From contig JAJGOT010000091.1 of assembly GCA_022457155.1 (NCBI GenBank), forward strand, positions 1,700,001-1,764,000: a stretch of DNA of 64,000 bases, read 5' to 3'. This DNA is from Cladopsammia gracilis. Taxonomy: Eukaryota; Cnidaria; Anthozoa; Scleractinia; Dendrophylliidae. This document shows positions 1 to 11,645 of the stretch, piece by piece. Position 1 is the first letter of the stretch; every line of letters starts with the position of its first letter. The notes beneath the pieces are model-generated. The model was not told the origin of the DNA, did not search any database, and worked only from the letters and a program-made list of their open reading frames with translations. The translations under genes and the position numbers were made by a program.

Positions 1-795
1 CTATTGTCGCTGCGTGAATGTAAGCACGATGTTGTGCTGAATTACCGAATAATGGAAAGAAAAAGTCCTTTAAGAAGATTTTTATGCCTTTAAAGAGGTG
101 GTAAGAGAGCTGGCAGCGATTGCAGAATACCTGGCTTACTTGCAACGGCATAAATCTACTGCTACCGAAGTGGTTGACTGTGAATTTAGGCGAGTACTAG
201 AATGAACTGGCATCACTAATACCCTGCCTTTGTCACAGGAACCCATGGCCCACGAGCTGAGCACACCACTCAGTGCAAAATACTGGGAAAATAAATACAG
301 AAATTTGTATGGAATTTTATCGTTGATTTGTAAGCGAACGAAAATGTCAACCACATCAAATGTTCGGTCTATGTACTGTTTCTTGACTGTACTGGAACCT
401 CTAAAGCCCCGTCCAAAAGCAAAAACTGTAAATGACAGAGCTAAGTAACCAAATTTTTTTTTGGTATATATGTATACCTATGTATATGTAAATGTATAAA
501 GCAGAAACCTAAAGCCCGGAAGTAATAGGAATCAATATTTTCTTGGATACTTTGGAAGTGAGTTATAAAACTTGGTGTACCGGTCCGCTCGATACATAAT
601 CTATAGATGTAGATATTAGGCTGAATTTGTAGTTTGATTCATATATTAATGTTAAAATATAATTTGTGTGTTCTTATTTTAATACTTATACGCATTTATT
701 CTATTACTATTATTATATTTGTATTTAGTTAGTTATTTTTGATTTATGGATCATGTAATTATTATGTTATGTGATTGTTCTGAAAGAAATTACGG
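1..795. other. Upstream flank, no gene recognised
   Basis: AT-rich sequence with short open frames on both strands around 136-448, none with recognisable domains. Nothing else supported. Confidence 0.4.
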
Positions 796-952
796 AGCAA
801 CTTTTTTGTTGCGGATTGGCCTTCCGTCCACACGTATCCGGCGAATTCGGGCAAATACGATTCGAATACGCTACGTGTGGACGCGAATATTTTCTAATCC
901 GTAACAAAAAAGTTGCGGATTCAAAAATATCCGGATACGTGTGGACGGGGCC
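796..952. repeat. Short degenerate MITE, CCGTCCACACG family
   Basis: An inverted pair of CCGTCCACACGTATCCGG and its complement (818-841 and 930-952) with an inner inverted pair around GCAACTTTTTTGTTGC. It shares terminal sequence with the longer element at 22351-22794. Confidence 0.75.
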
Positions 953-1573
953 TAAGTCGCCGCATTTGTATTGCGTTACCTTGAGTTGTCTTGAGTTTTT
1001 GTAAATTCTGGCCTTTAGCTATGTTTAACATTCACATCATGATGAATTTCAATAATCTATCACACACAAATCTCGAGCACCCTTTCAAAGGGTCCGGCTC
1101 AAAATTACATTTACTTTGGGAGAACTAATTTTTATTCGTCTAAAGCAGACGAAATTTGACGATGGTTTTACATTTATTAACAAGAGAGGGGGAAGCCAAT
1201 TTGAAATACAGTAAGTTTGACTGACGTTTTCGCAGACAAACCGCATCGCTTGTAGTCTGTTGAATGATTTTCGCTTGCTAATCACAAATTTAAGAGGATA
1301 AAAAATGTCACATGCTCTTTACAGGTTTTTATTTACTCCAGAAAAAAATGCGACTTTCATTGTGAGACTCTTGCGATATGCATGTTAATGAAAATGCATT
1401 TATATTATTTATAAAGCCGTCGAAACATCTGCAAAGACAGAGTCAGGTAGGATTCCATTTAATTGTAGCGAAATGCAATACAGTTCCCCATAACATACGT
1501 GAAATCATTCAAAACAGTCAGAACATCCTTCATTCTTCCAAAAGATGCAAAGAAGCATTCCCTTCCCCCCCCA
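953..1573. other. Upstream spacer, nothing recognised
   Basis: No open frame with family features and no clear repeat. A run of eight C at 1564-1571 borders the Gypsy-like remnant. Confidence 0.35.
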
Positions 1574-3380
1574 TCAAGGAATGTCCTTGATGGTACTTTC
1601 TGGCATGGTAACGAGATGTCGACGCGGATTGCGTCGGATAGGACTAACAACTTCGATTTCAACCATGTAGGACCTCAGTGTTGGGGCTTTCTCTGTGACT
1701 ACTTTTGGTGTTTTCTGCAGGGGCAACAGCCCAACGCGGTTTCCAGTACTTAACATGGGAAGTTCAATGCATCAATGACTCGAATTATACCGGTTTGTTT
1801 GTGCCGGTTAGATTGCTTTCTTGTTCAGACTCCTTAACTTTCTTCAGGCGAGGCCTTGATGGTTTGAGTTGGTCGGGGAATTAACATAGACACAGTTGTT
1901 CGGACCTTTCTGCTGATGAGAATTTATGCTGGGCTGTATCCGTTCTCCAATAGTGTTGCTCTATACGACGTCATAGCTTGTCTGGGTCTTTCTCTCCTTC
2001 TTGAGTGCGTTCTTCAATGTTTGTACTGCACGCCCGGCTCTCTATTTGCCTGAGAAAAAACTTTGGACTTGTGGTGATGTGCCTTAAAAAAATCATATTT
2101 CAAAACCTGGTCAAACTCAGTTAATGCAAACTGCGGTCCATTAACAACTGGGTTGAAATCAGCTTTTTCTTGATCTCTTCGTACACTTGCTTCTCCCAGA
2201 TCCATAGTACGTGTTGTCTTGAGTCAGCAGATCTCTTAGCGCTTGCTGATCTGAGCTAAATTGGGTAGATACTTTGGTTGACCATTTCTACAAATCTTCT
2301 TAAATGTGAGACATCAGACCGGGAGCCCTTCATTTGCTTGATCGTTTCAACGCTCGAAAGGTCGGCTTCTATCCCGTTTTTACTAATCACATGACCCAGG
2401 TGACTAGACTTTTTCCTTGGCAAATTCACATTTCTTGAGGTTAATAGTTACTCCATTCTTTTATAGATGTTTTAAGATTGCTTCTAGACGCTCATCGTAC
2501 CATTCACACTAGAATGTCATCCATTTGATACTTAACTCCTTCCAGTCCAGCCAGGATTTGCTGCAAGGTTTTGTGAAAATATTCTGGGGCTGATGAGAGT
2601 GCGAACTGGAGTCGGGCATTATGAAGGTGGTGACTTGGGGCTGTCACTTGGGGTGTAGACTTGGGGCTGAATTTTCTCTGCCAAAAACCGGCCTAGAATA
2701 GGCGTTCGGTTTTGTAACAACCTTGGCACCTGCACGTTTGGCGAGTGTCTGCTCTGTGGTGGGCATCGAATGGTTCTTAAAGTTTCCGCCGATCCGTACT
2801 TTTCAATTTTTCTTGGAAGCGACTATCACGGAAGAACGCCATCTAGTGACTTGGTCCACCCCCGCTATGACGTCCATGTCTTCCATACGCTTTAATTCCG
2901 ACTTCACTTGGGGTAACAGTGGCATTGGAATTCTGCGGGGTGTTATAAGATTGAACAGTTTGGCGCTGTCACGAAGCTTACTCTCGTATTACCGGGAATA
3001 CAGCCATGTTCCTTGAAGAGCTTTGGATGTGTCCAAGGCTTCTCTCGGGTGAAATGATTTATTATATTTTGTTGGTAATTGCAAGCTTGTGACAGGCTGT
3101 GTGACCCAGAAGTGGCCGATCCAAATCATCCAGAACGTAAATCTTCTCCTTGCAGGACTTGTTTGCATGCATCGAAGAGGCTTCGTACTAGCTCTTATTT
3201 ACACTCACTTCAACAGGACCCGTCTGTCGGTTATATACAAGTAGAAATCTTGCTCGGAAGCACTGTGACATCTGCGCTACAGTGTAATTTAGTTTCTGGT
3301 GCTTGGAATTCGAAGGAATTCGCGCGCGGCACCATTTTGCGAAGTAGTCTTGTTTACAACACTTGTGGCATTTCACATCT
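1574..3380 (-). mobile_element. Decayed Ty3/Gypsy-like retrotransposon
   Basis: Read on the minus strand in order: a damaged zinc knuckle (CHKCCKQDYFAKWC, about 3335-3376), reverse transcriptase pieces with a QMDD box at 2516-2527 followed at once by a stop, a LGHVISKNGIEAD segment typical of the RT end, RNase H-like scraps (about 2010-2200), and a tail near 1580-1690 resembling the RNRRHL end that follows integrase. The integrase core is missing. Many stops and frameshifts: a dead copy. Terminal repeats were not found. Confidence 0.75.
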
Positions 3381-3640
3381 TTCCAATTGTGGCGCCTTCC
3401 CAGTGTGCTTTAAATGATGTTCGTATCTTTGGCATAGAGGTCTACTTTTACTCGATCGCATCTCCGCTTGATTTAGAGAATTTTCATATTAATTTTTTTT
3501 TTATAAAAAAGAGGGTATCACCGGGGCTCGTGGCTTTCTAGGTTTTCCTTCTTCAGCTTTAACAAGGCGTATTGGGTTAACTGAAAGAAATCGGCGAGCG
3601 GAGTGAACCGAGCGCGATCTGGGAAGCGGAATTTCTCCCT

Positions 3641-3847
3641 AACCCTTTAACTCCCAAGAGTGCCAAACATCAAAATTCAGGAAGAATCCCAAATTTTGCA
3701 AAATAGTGAAAAACGAATGGTACCATGTAAAAGTGCTGCCAAAAAGGTGTCTTTTGAATGGTCACACCACATGATTTCGTCCAAAGACTCAAAAGTTAGA
3801 ACTACACTACATGTCTTCATTATTGACTCTGGGAGTGAATGGGTTAA
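3641..3847. repeat. MITE family A, one-monomer copy
   Basis: Termini AACCCTTTAACTCCCAAGAG and CTCTGGGAGTGAATGGGTTAA are near inverted repeats. The interior holds one unit with GAATGGTCACAC and GACTCAAAAGTTAGAAC. The same family recurs at 18290, 32041, 52223 and about 61388. Confidence 0.85.
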
Positions 3848-4388
3848 ACGGAGCCTGTTCATATGCAAGCTATTCTTTTAAACACTTCATCCGAAGTTAA
3901 TTGCAGTTGCCGTTCCTGTATTCAAGAATGCAATAACGTGCACATGGCAGACATGGAGGAGTGATGTTGTTCGAGCTCTTGTTTCACTGGAAAAGGCTAC
4001 TCTTTCCTGACATGAGGCTTTTATTTTCTTTCTTACCTAGGTAAGAGAACAAAAAGTTAAAAACAGGCTAAAATGCGGCTAAGAGACTCCAGGACAGTCA
4101 AGAAGCAGCACATGGACAGCATTTGATGTGGTAGGTAAACCTTAATGGCTGTTTATTGTCATAGTTTTCGTTCGCTTACTAAATCAACGGTAGGGTTCCA
4201 TACAAATTCTTATATTTTACTTTATATTGTACCAGAGGCTCTCTCGTATGGCACACTGGGGACCGGCCAAAAGGTAAGAGACACGAGGAAAGCCTCTGGC
4301 ACCTGTCAGTACTAAGCGGTCTGTTTGTGAGTCTGGGATCCCTGTGGAACTACTAGCTTGTGCGCAGGCGTCTCCTATTTCAATAAAT
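3848..4388. other. Upstream spacer, nothing recognised
   Basis: Contains a short inverted pair around AGAGGCTCTCTCGT and CGAGGAAAGCCTCTGG near 4235-4305; otherwise no feature supported. Confidence 0.35.
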
Positions 4389-4830
4389 AAGAAGCAAAGG
4401 ACCGCGAACGAAAATGCTGTTAGTGTACGTGGGATCTGGAGAAGATCTAGTCAGCCAAAAATAGAAATAACATCAAAGTATAAAGCAAGGCTGATACTAC
4501 GTAGAACATTTAACGCGACAACGATATGATAGAGCCCAAACTGAAAGCCAAAATGCAACCGTGGACAGCTGTTTCGACCTGGTTGGGGCTCGTCAGCAGC
4601 AAAAAGATAGAAAAACTAGCGCGAACGCCAATTCTCTACAAAATCGCACGTTGCGATGACCACAGATGAGCTCAAATTCAAAAGTTTTCCATTGACCCAC
4701 GTCACAGAGTCACAGTTTGGGCTCTATCATGTCGTTGTCGTGTTAAATGTTCTACGTAGTATCAGCCTTATTTTATACTTTGATTTTGTCTCTTCAGCAT
4801 TTCCTTTGCTTCACGCGGAAAAAAACTCCT
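4389..4830. repeat. Foldback element enclosing a repeated 137-bp segment
   Basis: Arms around 4465-4542 and 4712-4790 are inverted copies (ATACTACGTAGAACATTTAAC). The loop holds a segment starting CAGCTGTTTCGACCTGGTTG (4566-4702) that recurs directly at 5397-5543. Confidence 0.75.
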
Positions 4831-5396
4831 AGTCTTAAAAACTTCGTTCACATCTTAATATATTGGCAATCTTAGTACAGTTTTCTCAGTTTCGGTATAT
4901 AGTGCAGTGCATTCTTGCCTGGTAAAAAGATGTTCATGTTCAATTCCGGTATGTTTCATAAAAAAGATTTTCATGTGAGAGGTCTCATCTTGATACGTCT
5001 TCTTAAAAGTAAACAAGTAACTGTATTTATTTGCAAAGACAACCGTGACGAAATAGAAGCACTGGATCCTGTAGTAAAGGATCTAATCAGCTATAAAATA
5101 ATTAAACGGTTTGATAAAAAGTAAAGCTTACGGTACGCAAACGACTATATTTGTAAAATATCCAATATTTCGAAAGGCACGACCTGTTTTCTTCAGGGTC
5201 TTGAATAACTCGTAAGGCAGAAAACGTTACAATTTGAAATTTGAATGGGGATGATACTATAACAGCACAAACTTAAGGGACAAAGTAAATTTAAAACTTT
5301 TCTTGTTACTCAGTCTTGATGTTTCTTCTATCTACACTAATATCCCCCACAACAAAGGCATTAATGCCTGTCGACATTTCCTCGATTCACGCAACC

Positions 5397-5543
5397 AGCT
5401 GTTTCGACCTGGTTGTCTCGTCAGCACGGTGTAGCAGCAAAAAGATAGAAAAACTAGCGCGAACGCCATTTCTCTACCAAATCGCACGTGGTGATGGCAA
5501 CAACGAGAGCTCGAATTCAAATGTTTGCCAATAGACCCACGTA
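5397..5543. repeat. Second copy of the CTGTTTCGACCTGG segment
   Basis: Direct repeat of 4566-4702, with small indels. Interrupts the Penelope-like reverse transcriptase sequence. Confidence 0.75.
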
Positions 5544-6806
5544 TTACAATAAATTACCTAATTAATTAATTACAATACATTTTTGTTATTATTTATTTTT
5601 TTCAGCTTTTGCAAAAATTGATAATACTTACAAGATTATTTACAATAAAAACATTTTTTCACCATACAATAGAGTGATTTTACTTCAACTGTGAAATAGA
5701 AAGTAGGATTTTACGCCGTAGTACTTCGTATCAGTTTTTATTATCTTCAAATATTAGAGCGATTAGACTACAGTCAGGCTAACCCGTGAAATAGTAGAAT
5801 AGTACGTACTATTAGACTATAATTCCATTGTTTCTTTTGTTTAATTTGGACTTTCGCACACTAATAGATGGTTTTCACTCACGTGACCTTCATTCGTGGC
5901 CATGTTGGTGCACATAACAAAACAAGTTCATTAAAATTGTGGGTCTTTCTGCGTGTACCGGTACTCATTGTCTTCTATTGTTTTTGAGGTATTGTATTTT
6001 TGGTCTTGTTTTGCATTTGTATTATTGCCGTTCTTTGTTCCTTTTGTTTTACGTCATCTGTCCTCTGGTACACACAGAAACAACCAAAATTCTTTTGTAG
6101 GTGCAACATGGCCACCGTGATGTAATGTGAAAACCACCTATTGTTAGATAGCGTCTCACAGTTGAAGTAAAACCACTCTATGCCAACCGTACAAGATCGT
6201 GCCGTTTCATGTAATGCTATTTTTTCATTGAACGTTGCATGCCACCAGCTAACAAAGACACTCAATAAACTGGTTCCAAAAAAGTGACGATTCGCTACAG
6301 TTACACAACATGTATGTTAGAGAATGAGGTTCGCTCCTACATAGGGGACAAATATCGTTGTCCGTTAAACCGGCTCGATGTAAACTGACCTGTGTAGGTA
6401 GAATATATGTGGATTATTTTAAATTGGAAGGCGATCAATTTTGTTTCTTTCAGTGTTAAAAAGGGGACCATACCGCTTCTGATATGCAACTCTATTATTC
6501 CTCTTGAACTCGTTAAAACTAATCGTGACGGTGTACGAAAAGCAAGATCAAAGAGAAGAATATCTTATTGAGAGAGGTCATACAGCTTCAGAGCCTATGA
6601 AACATGACATCTTTTCTTTTTCTATTACTTCTTAGTATAGTTTACTCAGTGTTGTCGTGTTGCATGTTTTTCTTAGTTACGGTTATTTGATTTACTTTGT
6701 CACTTCAGTTTATGCTGTTATAGTATCATATTTAATCCCCCGCCCCCTTTCAAATTTCAAATTGTAACGTTTTTTTTTTGCTTTACGAGTTATTATCTGT
6801 AATACC

Positions 6807-6835
6807 CTGAAGAAGAAAGGATGTGCCTTTCGAAA
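6807..6835 (+). ncRNA. Hammerhead-like hairpin in Penelope terminal repeat
   Basis: CTGAAGAA, then a perfect stem GAAAGG-loop-CCTTTC, then GAAA. The layout resembles a hammerhead ribozyme core (CTGATGA-stem-GAAA) with A for U in the first box. Hammerheads are known in Penelope-like terminal repeats; activity here is not shown. The inverted terminal repeat has a degraded counterpart on the minus strand at 5168-5196. Confidence 0.35.
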
Positions 6836-6856
6836 TATTGGATATTTGCGTTCGAC

Positions 6857-7979
6857 GATAGAAGAACGCTATCTATTCTGGTCGATTATCGGTCAGGGCG
6901 CAAGGGATTGTGGGAGGAATTGGGCTGCACGCCATGAAATTTCGAGGTTTGGACTGGCTGTCCACTCGCCTCGATTTCATGCGCAATTGATGATGCGCAA
7001 TTAGCCTCGCAATTAGCCTCGCAAATAGCAATTCAGCCTAGCTTTGACGCGCGTACTCAAGTGGTAACGCCTTCATCTTTCGCTTTCGCTTTCGCTTTTG
7101 CTCGCGTCAGCTCGCTGGTCGTGTGTGAAACGGTTGGCTTTGGTTACTTTTAGGGGTGCCGTGCTATATAGCGAAAGCAACTGCATAAATGGAACGGTGG
7201 GCTGTTTACTTTTATGGGGTGCCGTGCTATATAGCGAAAGCAACTGTATTAGCGCGCTCTAAAATAGAATTAATGTCGCGTCTTTGAGAGAAAACAATGA
7301 ATATTATCGAGTTTCTAAACTTAGTAATTTCTCTCGAGTCAGCAAACTTAGTTTTTGCACATAACTTAACTGCTGGGCACCCTAAATTTTATAGTTGCAC
7401 TCTTTTCGGGCTCCCTGTGATAACACTTAAAGCACAGCCTTGATAACTGCCTTGAACCCCCCCCCCCCCTTTCCCCCAAACCAACGGCTGCCCTCACCTC
7501 CACCTCCCACTTCCTCACCCCCTAGTACCATCAACCTACCCTCACTAATTTCCAATTACTACTAGCTTAGAAATATAGTCTACCGTGATCAGCCTTGCTT
7601 TTTTATCAAATCGTTTGATAAAAGTATAACGTAAACGGGGCCTAAGTGATGGTATCTTAAAGATATCATTTTGCAACTCAAAAATACTTTTCCCGAGAGG
7701 TTTTGCCAAAAAGTTTTGTTGCTGTCGTGTTGAATTGCGATTTGCTGTTTATTTGACACGCATTGTTTGTCTTGTTGCATCTGATTGGACGAAAACAATA
7801 CAGTTCGGTCAGCGGGCTTTCTGGTAGAGAAATGCGCTGTTCGCGGGTTCGCGCGCTTGAATGGAGTCGATGTCCTCGCGTGAAAGCGACCTCGAAATTT
7901 TCTGTCAAACTGATGGAATCTCTTGGAGGCAATGCGAAATAACATTAGTTAGTAGGCGTTTTAAACCTTTCTAAGGTTC
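6857..7979. other. SETDB1 upstream region and probable promoter/5' UTR
   Basis: Contains a 63-bp direct repeat (about 7142-7249, GGTGCCGTGCTATATAGCG), a C run at 7449-7460, and a CCAAT-type box on the minus strand (CTGATTGGAC, 7781-7790) about 190 bases before the start codon. No TATA box near the start. Transcription start unknown; an upstream noncoding exon is possible. Confidence 0.4.
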
Positions 7980-8089
7980 ATGGGTGAGATCGGAATAATG
8001 GTTTCGCGGTTGCAGCAGGAAGGGTTCGATTTGGAAGACATGATAGACGAGGAATTGAGGGCAGCAGGCTTTTTGGAGCTTTGTGAACG
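7980..8089 (+). CDS. SETDB1: SETDB1 exon 1 (start codon)
   Basis: Begins at ATG and ends before gtaagt, leaving two bases (CG). It encodes a helix-forming segment with [11 protein letters not shown], matching the conserved N-terminal IDEEL region of SETDB1. An in-frame TAA lies at 7962-7964, so no earlier start exists in this exon. The context of the first ATG is weak (T at -3); the in-frame ATG at codon 7 has A at -3 and G at +4 and may be used instead. Confidence 0.88.
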
Positions 8090-11000
8090 GTAAGTTTTAA
8101 ACACACAAAGGTTTTACTTTTATCTCCTTTTTTTACTTTAAATTTAACGTCTTTTGTGACATTGTATTTCTTAAGATCCGTTTTTGACGCGGCGTATTTC
8201 GATCTCTTTGCAAGTCTTTCAAGGTTCAACTGACAAGTCACTTTATAAATTTGGACTTCGTGTTTACATGTTAAACATGTGTTGTCAGTATCACACGGGC
8301 ATGAATTGATCAACAGGTTGATTTGTTTGTAGAATTGCGTTATTTTGGGTCTGGTCAGTCCATTCTAACTTAAATTATCTTCTTGATATTCTCACCTAAA
8401 ACATATACACTGTACTTCATCTCAAAATTCTGGCATTCATGCCTGGCATGGGCCACGATGAAGCAACATGATCGGTTACATTAAAGTCATTACACTGGGT
8501 TGACAAAACAAAGCGATAATAATGCTGAACAATGCAGCACAAAATAATCTGCAGTTCATATGGAGCGATTTTACAATACCCAACCACTAATTTACATATC
8601 CCTAAACGTTTTATAGAATGAAGCATATGAAAACAAAAGAACCCATTCTTATTCATTGAGATGCAAATAAGTGGCTGGGTATTGTAAAGTCTAGCCTGGA
8701 AAAAAAATGGCAAAGCAACATACCATGGTACACAAAACCATGACTGGCTTGAGCTGCTAATAAAAGAGCTCTCAGGGCTGTTTACAACGATCACTCATCA
8801 AACTGTGAAGAATTATTGGACTCTGAATGAATGCTATTATTGAATTACAGTGACTCTGAATGAATGCTATTGACTGCTTTCAAAATTTTACATGTCAAGG
8901 ATATGCCGAGGTACTTATCTGACCTGCTGGTATCAAGATCTGTTAACTCAGGACTTAGAGGAACAAACAAGTTCACCATACCAAGGGTTTCAATGACATC
9001 ATATGGGTTACTTTCCTTTATATAGTATGTGCCTTGACTTGGAATGACTTTAATACCAGAAAAGAAGATTAGATCAACTTCTGTTTTTGGAGATTTGAAA
9101 GTTTTACTTAGAACTTTGTCTTTTATTAACACCTGTTGTAATTTTTGCTGACCTTGTTTTTTTTTAACGAGAGGCTCCAAGCAGCCTTTACTCATGCGCA
9201 TGCGTAAGAAAGTTTTATGACATTTTAAACCCGATAAGAAGATGTCCGACATGGAGAAGAGTTACTCCTTTCATTCAGTCATCGTTCCTTCAAACCGCGT
9301 TGTTTACTATTGAATGTTTTCGAAATGAAGGCTGTACCACAATGAAGCCAGTGATTCTTTTAAGTGTTATATATACCAAACGTGAACATAGTGATGTATA
9401 TAGGGTTGTAGGAGATGCTGCCGTGACCCTTACATGTAAGTAACGCTCTTTTACCGGAAGTGAGAGTAGCCGGAAGTCACTAAACAGGAAGTGCACAAAT
9501 AAAAATATTCGTGCATAAATTTGCATGCAAAATCATGACACAAAAAATAAAAATAATAACAAGAAAAACGGAACCGAAACCTTACCTCATGCTGCTTCGC
9601 GCATGAGTAACTAGTCAATTAAGGATTTTATAGTTATTTATACATAAGTGTATTTAGTTAGTTAGCTTTTGGAGATATTAGCATACATGTATCTATACTA
9701 CTCTGTAAATCACAATTTGTATGCTATTTCTATTTCTGGTATTTCGTTGCCGTTCATTACAGTATTTTGTTAGGAAGTTACACTAGGTTGCATAATACAC
9801 AGCTGCAAATGGGCATTTTACAACTTATGATTGGAAAAATGGTGAATACTGACAACACAGCTGTATTTCTGCAATGTTTATTGCATAATTTGCAACTGTC
9901 TGTTTCCACTTAAGGACACTCTACAAAAAATCTTCTAGAAAACATATTTTCAGATTTTCAAACTTTTGTCACAGCTATGTAGAGAATGAGCTACATGTAC
10001 ACTGTACCAATGTCACAAATGCAAAAACATTTGGGGTCACTGACTTCATTTCAGAGATGCTACATATATGGAAAATATTATTTTAGTGTGGCTAGATTTC
10101 TTCCTTGTCACACATTCTTGTTACATGACATTAGTAAACATCATTAATTTTTTGGTTGCTGCTTTTTATGGGTCATTCAGTGTAACTTTTGTTACTCGCA
10201 ATGAAATTTATATCAGTGAAAGCTTGAATGCTATTCATTATTTCACAGGACCACAAGAACTCTTTTTCAGAGAGCAGTGGCTGTTGAAGGTCAGTACATT
10301 GTTATGTACACAGCAAAATCTAAATTGACTAGAACTGCATGAGCTCTGCTCAAGATTTTCTTACATATGGTACCTGCCAACTTTCCCGGCTTATCTTGGA
10401 CATGGACTGTATCTCCTGGTTTCCCATACGATACGATAAAGCAAATCTCACCGTCACATTAATTTTGGGCTAAATAACTAGAATTATTTTTTATTACAAA
10501 AAATCCTGTTGTGTAAAAATTCAATCCTCTTTCTTGCCCATATTTACTAGTGTCTTTGACTGTTACCTAAATAGGTAGTACCACACAGCAGCTATGTAGC
10601 ACCTTACAAATCTTGTGGAGGGAGGATGGGGGGGGGGGGGGGGTGGGTTGGAGGATTGCAGGATGTTGATAAGAAAAAAAAGGGCAGGGGTGGTCACAAA
10701 AGAGAAATTTAAACTTCAGATTTTTAGATTTCTAGATGTTGATACATGTATCTATGGGTTTTAGCCAGGAAGATAATAATCTGTTTTTTCCACAGATGCC
10801 CACCTTTTAGAGAAATTCACACTTATGTCCAGAAATGCACGTAACTCAGACCTTGGGCACTTCATATTACACACAATTATTTGTAATTTCCATATGACTT
10901 CATGTTTGACAGAATTGCTTATGTTTAGGTGAGAATTAGGTCTAGGGGACACTTCATGATGTCTATCATAAAGAGCATGAATCTCATAGCGTGCATTTCT

Positions 11001-11610
11001 GGACATACCTCGAAATTCATTGAGAATGAACCTCAGGTTTTAACTTATTTATGTGAGAACATGCACACTTATTATCACTCTTACTCTGTTTCAATTTATG
11101 TTCATTAGAAAGTCATTCCTCTTTAAGAAGGCTGCTGGACTCCATTGATTCACAGCTGAAGGAGTTTGAAGGAAATCTAGGTAGAGTTGCAACAAAGGAA
11201 AGAAGCCCTGGGTGAGTTGTAACAAAATATTAGTCTTTTGCTTCAGCTACCTATTCTCACAGGTTCAGATACATGGTTTTATTTGCAAGTTATGAAATGC
11301 TACTTTTAGCAGGTTACGTGACCACAACATGAGTCGGTGAGTGATTGTACATGTAGATCTGATACAACACGGATGCAAATTAATGTTGAAATGAAAATGA
11401 AATGCTAATTATTTACAACCACAGTATACAGTACATGTACATCCAGGCACAAGTGGTTGTAATTTATAAGCATGTCATTGTAATTTACAAGCCTTCATTA
11501 AAGTTTAATTTCTTTTGTATTTTCCTTATGAATTATTAATGATTTTTATAAGCTGACTTTACACATTGTTTTGTTAAATTATGTCCTGACAAAGAAAGCT
11601 CTTTTCAAAA

Positions 11611-11645
<35 letters not shown>

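Larger units (their letters stand above)
5126..6856 (+). mobile_element. Penelope-like retroelement remnant with inverted terminal repeats
   Basis: At 5312-5398 one frame encodes SLDVSSIYTNIPHNKG, the motif-A region of Penelope-like reverse transcriptases. The remnant lies between inverted copies of about 150-180 bp (5126-5300 and 6680-6856) sharing GAAATATTGGATATT, CTTTACGAGTTAT-like and CAAATTTCAAATTGTAACG sequence, as expected for the terminal repeats of this class. RT sequence stops abruptly at 5398, joined to a repeat also present at 4566. Confidence 0.7.

Noticed and set aside
7589..7945. 118-codon minus-strand frame just upstream of SETDB1
   Set aside because: Overlaps another frame on the same strand with no recognisable domain; the region is better seen as promoter or 5' UTR of SETDB1.
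8417..8794. 125-codon minus-strand frame
   Set aside because: Overlaps a foldback MITE and has an implausible composition.
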